Assembly: GCA_001650895.1 (NCBI GenBank)
Contig: LXYH01000034.1
Location: 1-64,000, forward strand
DNA length: 64,000 nucleotides
From: Rhodobacteraceae bacterium EhC02
GTDB lineage: Bacteria > Pseudomonadota > Alphaproteobacteria > Rhodobacterales > Rhodobacteraceae
Direction of reading: 5' to 3'
Below, one piece after another: positions 8,981-15,804 of the stretch. The notes below the pieces were generated by a model. The model was not told the origin of the DNA, did not search any database, and saw only the letters and a program-made list of their open reading frames with translations. Each line of letters starts with the position of its first letter. The first letter of the stretch is position 1. The translations under genes and the position numbers were made by a program.

Positions 8981-9662
8981 TCTTGGTTCCTCCCGTCAGG
9001 ATAGCGCGGAAATGGTCCGCGAGTTGCTCAAAGAGAATGCGTTCACGTGGCTCAAGGTCTCCGCGGAGAGACAGTTCAAGATCCGGCGTGACGGAAATAC
9101 GCGTCCAGACGGCCCCTCTCGCGCGCCGAGGTGCAGGGGCCTCAAGGACCTCTTGCAGTTGAAGGATCAGCCGTTCAATGCTTGCAAGGTCAGCCTGTTT
9201 CTTCTCGAAGTCATAGGCGCGGAAAAAACCACTCGGCTCGCTGCTCATGCTCATTTGTGCAGAAGGTTCCTGTTCCGAGGTGGAAACAGACTTCGTGACC
9301 TTGCGAAGCACGTAGGCTTTTACAGGCTCCGGCTTGTTCACCCGGGCGCGGATCTTGCTCAAGTACTCGCGCGCAGCACCTTTGGGCGTTGTGGTCGGTC
9401 CCGCCTCCAGCGCCCATTCCCTGATCTGTTCCTCGGTCGCCATCATGAAACGCCGACCGATTTCAGAGAGAGACAACCCGTGTGCATCCTTCAGCGCTCT
9501 AATCGCCAAAGCACGGTCCGCGTTGCTGGCCGGGTAGCGGGCGCCTCGTCCAGGCTTGAAGGGAGGCGAAAGAAGTCCTTCCGCAACCCAGGAGCGCAGC
9601 GTGCGGGCTTCTACGCCGGTGCGCTCGCTTAGTTCTTCGAGTGTGAGTTCATGTTCTGTCAT
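8973..9662 (-). CDS. MerR-family transcriptional regulator
   Basis: 229-residue regulator. Residues 5-70 form a MerR-type winged helix-turn-helix: LTLEELSERTGVEARTLRSW, a wing containing the RGARYP turn, then the helices ALKDAHGLSLSEIGRRF. The C-terminal half (about 100-229) is not a known metal or drug sensor; it carries a helical stretch and a beta-rich end. I chose ATG 9662 because a well-formed promoter places transcription initiation almost on that codon, whereas the ATG at 9698 lies inside the promoter. The gene is transcribed with the VWA gene and probably represses both through the palindrome upstream. Confidence 0.8.
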   Translation of the reverse strand: MTEHELTLEELSERTGVEARTLRSWVAEGLLSPPFKPGRGARYPASNADRALAIRALKDAHGLSLSEIGRRFMMATEEQIREWALEAGPTTTPKGAAREYLSKIRARVNKPEPVKAYVLRKVTKSVSTSEQEPSAQMSMSSEPSGFFRAYDFEKKQADLASIERLILQLQEVLEAPAPRRARGAVWTRISVTPDLELSLRGDLEPRERILFEQLADHFRAILTGGTKND

Positions 9663-9669
9663 GCAAACG

Positions 9670-9707
9670 CATTTAGGAGCAAAATTGCGACATGTCAAGA
9701 TGTCGCA
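9670..9707 (-). promoter_or_regulatory. Promoter and palindromic operator of the MerR-vWA operon
   Basis: On the minus strand TTGACA (9698-9693) and TAAATG (9675-9670) are spaced by 17 bases. A perfect inverted repeat, TGCGACAT and ATGTCGCA with a 6-base spacer, spans 9686-9707 and covers the -35 box. The -10 ends 7 bases before the start codon, so the message is probably leaderless. Binding by the MerR-like product is inferred. Confidence 0.6.
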
Positions 9708-9795
9708 TTCATGGTGAGTTTGTTTTCTTGCAACAAGGATGGCGCCCTACCCCGACAAAACTGGCTACTGTGCATGAAGCCTGAGCTCTGAGCGC

Positions 9796-9984
9796 TTAAA
9801 GGCCGACATACTGATCAGCCAGTTCGATGATGTCTTCGGTCAGACGCTCTTCATCGGCCCGCCCTTGTTGCACTTTCCGTTGCGTGGATCGATTCTGGCC
9901 CAACGCGCGGCAGGCCCGGCGCTCTGACACGCCAAGCTCCTGCCGCACTTGCTCGATGCATTTCCGGCGACGCGAAGGGCTCAG
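9796..9984 (-). pseudogene. IS3-type transposase orfB, N-terminal remnant
   Basis: 62 codons read as the N-terminal helix-turn-helix (HTH_21-like) part of an IS3-family orfB: SRRRKCIEQVRQELGVSERR then ACRALGQNRSTQRK. It begins at the end of orfA in the overlapping frame expected for IS3 elements, and stops at TAA 9796-9798. The DDE catalytic core is missing, so the element was cut off on this side. Confidence 0.7.
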
Positions 9985-10259
9985 AAGTTTCCCTTCGCGG
10001 CTTCTGTCAGGATGAGCTTGTCCAGCGTGAGATCAGAGACCGCCCGTCTGAGCCTCTGGCTCTCCTTCTCCAGCTCTTTGAGGCGGACAAGCTGTCATCG
10101 CTGCATCCCGCCATATAGCTTCCGCCATCGGCAAAACGTCTGCTGTGTAACGCCTATCTGGCGCGCCGCCTCGGATATCGTCGCACCTTGGCCTTGCAGC
10201 ACTTCAACTTGCCGAAGCTTCGATACAATCTCTTCGGGCTTTTCTCTCTTCCCAGCCAT
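9981..10259 (-). pseudogene. IS3-type transposase orfA with internal stop
   Basis: 92 codons from ATG 10259 reading MAGKREKPEEIVSKLRQVEV, then the helix-turn-helix ATISEAARQIGVTQQTFCRW and a leucine-zipper-like second half (LRRAVSDLTLDKLILTEAAK). This is the usual orfA of IS3/IS407-type elements. An in-frame TGA at 10095-10097, straight after YGGMQR, breaks it. With the truncated orfB next to it the element is dead. No matching terminal repeats were found on its left side. Confidence 0.75.
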
Positions 10260-10357
10260 CGCTAATCCTCCAATTTCAGGGACAACCTATCCCAGTTGGT
10301 GGACCACTCTCAGGAGGCTATTCCAATTTCTTTCCCAGAAGCAGTAGGAAAGAAATC

Positions 10358-10531
10358 ATGGAACCCACAATTGAAGAGCTGCAGGCTGCTCGGAAAGTAT
10401 TGGTACGCATTATCCAGTCTCGGGACGATAGAGCAAAGTTCGTGCCTTTGGTTCTGGCGCTCGAGAAGTATGTCGCGAACAAGCAGGCGTTGAAGGATGA
10501 TCTGACTCGAATTCTGGCGGAAGTCGCTTGA
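10358..10531 (+). CDS. Small protein of 57 residues, unknown
   Basis: ATG 10358 is preceded by AGGAAAG at a spacing of 6 bases and opens a 57-codon frame to TGA 10529-10531. The product is rich in charged helix formers (TIEELQAARKVLVRIIQSRD, and later KYVANKQALKDDLTRILAEV), consistent with a small two-helix protein. It lies between the dead IS3 remnant and the vsr gene, pointing rightward. No family is recognised. The good ribosome-binding site and balanced amino-acid composition favour a real gene. Confidence 0.5.
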   Translation: MEPTIEELQAARKVLVRIIQSRDDRAKFVPLVLALEKYVANKQALKDDLTRILAEVA

Positions 10532-10593
10532 GGTCAATTTCAGGCGCAGGTTTCAAGTTCGTAAAGGCCCGGCGCAATAGTTGCCTGCGATTG

Positions 10594-11124
10594 TCAAATG
10601 CAATTAGGTTTGTCAGATTTCTTTCTGCTGGTTTCGCCTGTAAACTTCGGCTTATTTTCCGGAGAAATGGGCGCGCCGATTTCCATATACTGGCTATCAG
10701 CATGGTCCGCTGATGTGATGAACGCAGAAACCAACCCGATAAACTCCTGTGAGGCGGCCTTTTCAACGGCGCATTCCCAGATGATGAGAAGTCGCCAGCC
10801 TCGTCGCATCAAGGCCTCGGCGGTTTTTGCATCGCGGGCGACATTGGCGTCAAACTTCTCCCGCCAAAAGCTTGAGTTGTTTGCCGGTGTCGTCGCTTTG
10901 CGACAGCCGTCGTGTCGGTGCCAGAAGCACCCATGAACTTGGATGGCAACACGCCACTTGGGGAGCACGATATCAGGAGTTCCCGGCAGGCGGCGGTCAT
11001 GGATACGGAAGCGAAAACCTCGAGCGTGCAAAGCTTGACGCACAAGGATTTCAGGCGTGGTATTCGCGCCCTTGATCGCCGACATCATGCGTGAGCGCGT
11101 TTTCTTGTCCACCACATCGACCAT
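10594..11124 (-). CDS. vsr: Very short patch repair endonuclease Vsr
   Basis: 176 residues; Vsr nicks DNA 5' of the T in T:G mismatches that arise when 5-methylcytosine deaminates. The active site is intact and falls at the same numbering as I recall for E. coli Vsr: Asp51 (GTPDIVLPKW), His64 and His69 (VHGCFWHRH). The structural zinc ligands are Cys66, His71, Cys74 and Cys118 (IIWECA). The N-terminus with TRSRMMSAIKG is also typical. A C-terminal tail makes it about 20 residues longer than the E. coli protein. It is divergent from the methyltransferase gene across 86 bases, the expected partner, since Vsr protects against the mutagenic cost of cytosine methylation. Confidence 0.95.
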   Translation of the reverse strand: MVDVVDKKTRSRMMSAIKGANTTPEILVRQALHARGFRFRIHDRRLPGTPDIVLPKWRVAIQVHGCFWHRHDGCRKATTPANNSSFWREKFDANVARDAKTAEALMRRGWRLLIIWECAVEKAASQEFIGLVSAFITSADHADSQYMEIGAPISPENKPKFTGETSRKKSDKPNCI

Positions 11125-11210
11125 GATCTTTATCTATGTTCTCCAACTCTTTTTTCCACCTGGCATTGACGACGAAACCTGGTAGAAATGCGCTTCCATG
11201 AAGGATTGCC

Positions 11211-12704
11211 ATGACCCAAGAATTTGCCATCATCGATCTATTTGCGGGGCCCGGTGGCCTCGGTGAGGGTTTTTCGCGGGCTGGTCGTGCTTCCGATGCT
11301 AGGATGAAGATCCATCTGTCCGTCGAGATGGATGACCACGCCATCCAGACGCTGCGATTGCGCGCTTTCCTGCGGTCCTTCGACGAGTTCCCTCAAGAAT
11401 ACTACAATGCCCTGAACAAGGGCGAACCTCTTCCTGACTGGTCGGAACTCTATCCATCGAACTGGAAGTTGGCGGAGCAGGAAGTCAGGCAGCGGATTCT
11501 GGGTGGGGACGGCGTGTTTGAGGAGCTGGCTGTCGAACTCGACCGGGCCCGCGAAGCGCACGCAGGAAACACGATCCTGATCGGGGGGCCGCCCTGCCAA
11601 GCCTACTCCCTCGCGGGCCGTTCACGGAACAAGGGTAAGGCTGATTACGTGCCGGAACAGGATGAACGGCATTACCTGTATCGCGAATACGTGCGCATTC
11701 TGGATCGCCTGAAACCGGCGGCTTTTGTCATGGAGAATGTAAAAGGCATGCTGTCGAGCAAGGTCGATGGCGGGGGCATCTTCAGCAGGGTTCTGGATGA
11801 TCTCGAGGGTTCGGGGGACGGGTATCGGCTGCTCCCTCTGGCTCAACCGACACCCGAAGATGGCAGTCGGGCGGAGGCGCGCAGCTTCCTTGTCCGTGCC
11901 GAAGACCATGGTGTTCCCCAGGCTCGCCACCGGGTCATTATCCTCGGGATACGCAAGGACATAGCTGCAGGCTTGAATCTGAATGGCCCGATCCTGGGGG
12001 AGCCCCAGCCGCCGGTCACGGTCGGAGAGGCCATCACCGGCATGTGGCAATTGAGGAGTCGTTTGAGCAGTCAGGACAGCGTTGACGGTTGGCACCACGC
12101 TGTCCGTGAGCAGGCCCTCGCCATCGCCAATGCCATCGGTATCCCCGATGAAGTGCAGGCAATTGCCCGCGCGATCGCTTCGGCCAACGACTTGCCTCAC
12201 CACCGCAGCAGTGGTTGGAAGGGGGAGAAGGCACCAATGCCCGATCATCTCCAGGCCTGGTTCTCCGACGAACGGTTATGCACAACACTTCAGCACGAGA
12301 CCCGCGGCCATATCCCAGAAGATCTGGGGCGCTACATGTATTCAGCTGCCTACACGCATGTGTTTGAGAAGGCCCCGAAGCTGATGGAGTTCCCGCAGTT
12401 TCTGCAGCCGGAACACAAGAACCGCGGCTCCGGAGACTTTGCCGACCGTTTCCGGACCCAGGCGGCGGGCAGGCCCTCGACGACCGTGACCAGCCATATC
12501 TCAAAGGATGGGCACTACTTCATCCATCCGGATCCAAAGCAATGTCGTGCCCTGACCGTGCGCGAGGCCGCGCGTCTGCAGACCTTCCCGGACAACTACT
12601 GGTTCTGCGGCCCACGCACGAAGCAATATCATCAGGTGGGCAACGCGGTGCCACCTTACCTTGCCTATCAGATTGCATCCGCGGTCAGGCGGTTGCTGTC
12701 GTGA
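11211..12704 (+). CDS. dcm: DNA (cytosine-5) methyltransferase
   Basis: 497-residue C5 methyltransferase. All key motifs are present: motif I LFAGPGGLGEGFS (10-22), motif IV GGPPCQ with catalytic Cys129, motif VI ENV (175-177), motif VIII QARHR (237-241), motif IX VREAARLQTFPDNYWF and motif X GNAVPP (477-482). The target-recognition region between about 250 and 430 is unusually long and defines an unknown recognition sequence. AAGGA lies six bases before the ATG. The gene is divergent from vsr and convergent with the GHKL-Z1-nuclease-AIPR operon, 21 bases apart. I infer that it supplies the self-marking methylation for that operon. Confidence 0.93.
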   Translation: MTQEFAIIDLFAGPGGLGEGFSRAGRASDARMKIHLSVEMDDHAIQTLRLRAFLRSFDEFPQEYYNALNKGEPLPDWSELYPSNWKLAEQEVRQRILGGDGVFEELAVELDRAREAHAGNTILIGGPPCQAYSLAGRSRNKGKADYVPEQDERHYLYREYVRILDRLKPAAFVMENVKGMLSSKVDGGGIFSRVLDDLEGSGDGYRLLPLAQPTPEDGSRAEARSFLVRAEDHGVPQARHRVIILGIRKDIAAGLNLNGPILGEPQPPVTVGEAITGMWQLRSRLSSQDSVDGWHHAVREQALAIANAIGIPDEVQAIARAIASANDLPHHRSSGWKGEKAPMPDHLQAWFSDERLCTTLQHETRGHIPEDLGRYMYSAAYTHVFEKAPKLMEFPQFLQPEHKNRGSGDFADRFRTQAAGRPSTTVTSHISKDGHYFIHPDPKQCRALTVREAARLQTFPDNYWFCGPRTKQYHQVGNAVPPYLAYQIASAVRRLLS

Positions 12705-12725
12705 GAATGGCGCGAAGCGGGCCGG

Positions 12726-14840
12726 TCACTCGGCCGCAGTCGCCTCTTGTTTCCCACCAAAGCCGTTGCTCTCCAATTTCGCGAGCACCTTGATGGCCAC
12801 TGCGGTCTGGTTTTCGGTCGGAATCCGGTTAGGGATCTTCGAGCAGATGTCCAGAACCTGATACTCCATCGGCGACAACTGCTTGTGCATGCGTCCCCAA
12901 TCGCGAGCATTCTGCCAGAACTTTGGACCGAGTTCGAAGACCCGTGCTTGATCCTCGACGCTCTTTGTCAGTTCGGCGTCGTCCTTGATCTCTTCGTCCT
13001 CGCTGCGGGCCTCTTCCGGAGCGATGAGCATGCCCTTGAAGTCTTCCGGGTAGTCCAGCTTCGTTTTCCGGAAGCGCTCCCAGCAGGCCTGCTTCTTGGC
13101 CCATTCGCTCATGTTCCGGATACCTTCCGGGGGGCTGGTGATCAGGCTCTGCGCTTCGGCGGCGGCGACCAACAGAGCTTGCTCGAGAGCAGGCGGCACT
13201 GTCTGCATCCGCCAGACCCGCTGGAGGTCCACTTGTTTCTCGGCGGCCTCGGCGTCATGCGCGACCTTTGCGATGGCATAGGTCACGATGTTCGCGCGGT
13301 ATCCTCCTTCATACCATTCCTGGGCCGAGACCAGTCTTTCCAGCCTGCGGAAGATGATCGCCTTCGCGATCAACTGGCGATACCAGACCTCGTCCACCCG
13401 GGCGCCACTCTTGCCCCAGACCTTCTGGATCAACTTGGCGAACTCGGCGAAGTTCTTCTGGGCGCCCTTGGAGACCTCTTCAGGACGTCCATTCCAGGAG
13501 TTCTCGAACTTGGCCAGGTCGGTTTTGGTGAAGAATTGTGACTTCGGGAATTCGGCATCCCATTTGTCGCGCTGCGCCTGAGTCTTCTTGCTTCGCTCGT
13601 CTGCGAATTGCCCTCTTGCCCGTTCGTAGAACCACTTTGTTTCCCGGTATCCATCGGCACCAGCAGGTGCGAGGATCTTGCGCGACAGTTCCTCGACGCG
13701 GATGTGGAACGGGTGGTTGGCAAAGAAGTCCGCGGCGTTGACCTTGTTCTGACTGTTGGCGAACTCCGAAATCAGCGGAACCACGGTAGGTGCCAATGTC
13801 GGAGGGACGATGTTCAGTTTCATTTGGACGAAGATATCCTTGAGACCTTCGCCTGCCAGCTTTCGGGCTGCATGGATCGAGGCTGTTGTCTGGCCGCCAT
13901 TCACAATCTGAAGGTTGTCAGCACTGGTGATAACCAAACCATCTTCTGTCTTCTGGCAGACTACGTTCTCGGCCGTGGCCGAAAGGCCGTTATTATAGGC
14001 AAAGAACATCTGTGGTTCTTTGGCAATGGTGTCCCTGATACCCCTGTTCACCTTTCCGCGGGCCTGCAGGAAGCTCCTCACGTTGGCTTCCAGCAGGCGG
14101 GCTCCCCAGCGGTCGTAGATCTGGGCGAGTTGCGCACCGGGAATGACCGCAAGATAGCTTTCCAGGGCCGTGTCTGCCCCCGAAGCGCGAAGGACTGGCA
14201 CCGCGCCGCCGAAGTCCTTGACGAAATCGATTGTGAGATCTTCCCGGGCTCTGCCCTGTTCGATATAGCCTTTGAGCCGTTTCAGATCCCATGAACTGTA
14301 AGTCACCGGCTTGCCGTCTATGTTGCCTGCCGACATTGCATCGGCCTTCGCGCGGTTGTCGGCATTGGTGACGAAGATCAGTTTGATCTTTTCGATCGAC
14401 GACCAGCGGGACTGGATCAAATCGACCAACTGTGCGGCATTGCTGGTTTCTTCGAGGTCTTCAAGAAAATCCGGCTTTCGGGAATGCCTTAGAAACTCGA
14501 CAAGCTTCGAAAACTGGGCCTTCAAGTGTCTTGCCTCAGTTGTCCTGACTGTTGGGGTCAACTGGAAATCCGTGAGAATAAGAGCAAGCTCTCCGCCGGT
14601 GTCTCGTGGATCCCCGCCATAACCCGTGACCTCGAGCGATACCTTCCCAGATATCTTTGCTTTCATGACGGTTCGAACGCCTTCGAAATGGCAGTAGTCG
14701 CATTCCTCGATCTCGCCGGCCTCGTTCAGGATCTCTCCAGCCTTCTCGAAAAAGGCTTCGTGAAGGTAGGCCCCCATGGCATCGGCGTTGCCTTGAATAT
14801 CCGCGATCAGACTCTGATGGAATTCCTCAAGCTCCGACAT
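12726..14840 (-). CDS. AIPR family protein (abortive infection phage resistance)
   Basis: 704-residue protein of the AIPR family. The hallmark blocks are present: LLEANVRSFLQARGKVNRGI (249-268), FFAYNNGLSATAENV (279-293) and QIVNGGQTT (311-319). The region before residue 200 looks like a nuclease-type alpha/beta fold (IKLIFVTNADNRAKAD then YSSWDLKRL). Family members are known from phage-exclusion loci, but their biochemistry is poorly defined. It is the last gene of the four-gene minus-strand operon; its start overlaps the PD-(D/E)XK gene by 14 bases, with GGAGA seven bases upstream. Being distal and overlapping, it should be made together with the nuclease and ATPases. Confidence 0.88.
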   Translation of the reverse strand: MSELEEFHQSLIADIQGNADAMGAYLHEAFFEKAGEILNEAGEIEECDYCHFEGVRTVMKAKISGKVSLEVTGYGGDPRDTGGELALILTDFQLTPTVRTTEARHLKAQFSKLVEFLRHSRKPDFLEDLEETSNAAQLVDLIQSRWSSIEKIKLIFVTNADNRAKADAMSAGNIDGKPVTYSSWDLKRLKGYIEQGRAREDLTIDFVKDFGGAVPVLRASGADTALESYLAVIPGAQLAQIYDRWGARLLEANVRSFLQARGKVNRGIRDTIAKEPQMFFAYNNGLSATAENVVCQKTEDGLVITSADNLQIVNGGQTTASIHAARKLAGEGLKDIFVQMKLNIVPPTLAPTVVPLISEFANSQNKVNAADFFANHPFHIRVEELSRKILAPAGADGYRETKWFYERARGQFADERSKKTQAQRDKWDAEFPKSQFFTKTDLAKFENSWNGRPEEVSKGAQKNFAEFAKLIQKVWGKSGARVDEVWYRQLIAKAIIFRRLERLVSAQEWYEGGYRANIVTYAIAKVAHDAEAAEKQVDLQRVWRMQTVPPALEQALLVAAAEAQSLITSPPEGIRNMSEWAKKQACWERFRKTKLDYPEDFKGMLIAPEEARSEDEEIKDDAELTKSVEDQARVFELGPKFWQNARDWGRMHKQLSPMEYQVLDICSKIPNRIPTENQTAVAIKVLAKLESNGFGGKQEATAAE

Positions 14841-15804
14841 CCCGTGTCTCCCCCAATAGCAATGTCTTCAAATCTGTTGTCGTCTCGAAGCCGGTGCAAG
14901 CGTCGAGGCGTATCGAATAGGCCAGTTCTTCGGTCCCTGCTGGCAGGGGCGGGACAATCCTCGGGAAGCCCTCGACGACCTGAAACAGCCGCGCCGCTCC
15001 AAGGTGCCAGCGACGTTCAGGTTCGACGGCGTCTTCGGCATAGGGGCTTTCGGCGATGCGCTGCTCCCACACGTCCAGCGCCGCAATATCATCTTCGAAC
15101 AGCTTCGCCGTTCTGTCCACATGATCCTTCAGGTTGTCACCCTCGGCGTCCAGTGCTGTGTCCACATCCTGAACGCGAAGGAACAGCTGGGCTCCGACGA
15201 TGTCCATCAGTTGGGCCTCGGACGAAATCCGGATCTTCGGATGGGCTGCGCTCCTCCGCGCCTTGACTTCGAAGAACATGCCGGGAAGCTCGAAGTCCTT
15301 CGCGCTGTCATCCGGCCCCTTCCATGCTTCGGCGGCCTTGCTCGGGCCGATGACAGCGACGAGTTCCCGCAGGAATGCGAGTTCGCCGACCAAGCCCCGT
15401 TGGACTTCTAGCGGCATTCCCTGCTTTCCGCCTCGCAAAAGATGGTGCCAGCGCATGGCCCGCCGAACGGCGCGGCCGAGTGCCCCCTGAAGATCGGCGG
15501 CCTCTTCGCCCGCCGAAACCACGTCCCGACACAGTGTTTCGAACAGGTCGATATGGGCAGGCTCAGACAGCGTGATGCAAAGGTGATTGCTGCCCTCGAC
15601 GACCCGGTAAAAGACGCCGACATGCTTCAGTTTCGGCAGCGGTCGAACTTCGTTGATGCCGTCCGAGAGGCGCAGCACCAATCCAGGAGACCCGTCAGGC
15701 ATCCTCACCCAGAAGAAGTCGAACCGACCTTTGCTGTCGACGCGCCGCGCCTCATTCTCGGCGAGGCTGGCCCAAGGTCCCTCAATCATCCTCAAATGCG
15801 CCAT
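14827..15804 (-). CDS. PD-(D/E)XK motif protein (DUF4420-type)
   Basis: 325-residue protein with a restriction-endonuclease-like core: GELAFLREL with Glu141, then KDFELPGMFFEVKA giving Asp170, Glu179 and Lys181. This D-x(n)-E-x-K arrangement is the catalytic signature of PD-(D/E)XK nucleases and matches the family annotated as PD-(D/E)XK motif protein. ATG 15804 is supported by GAGGA five bases upstream; a second ATG at 15789 is possible. It overlaps the end of the Z1 gene by 23 bases and the AIPR gene by 14. It is the likely DNA-cutting subunit of the locus. Confidence 0.85.
   Translation of the reverse strand: MAHLRMIEGPWASLAENEARRVDSKGRFDFFWVRMPDGSPGLVLRLSDGINEVRPLPKLKHVGVFYRVVEGSNHLCITLSEPAHIDLFETLCRDVVSAGEEAADLQGALGRAVRRAMRWHHLLRGGKQGMPLEVQRGLVGELAFLRELVAVIGPSKAAEAWKGPDDSAKDFELPGMFFEVKARRSAAHPKIRISSEAQLMDIVGAQLFLRVQDVDTALDAEGDNLKDHVDRTAKLFEDDIAALDVWEQRIAESPYAEDAVEPERRWHLGAARLFQVVEGFPRIVPPLPAGTEELAYSIRLDACTGFETTTDLKTLLLGETRDVGA

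Noticed and set aside
7658-9662. MerR-vWA pair as part of the defence operon
   Set aside because: It is separated from vsr by a dead IS remnant and a small gene, and has its own promoter; no direct link can be shown.
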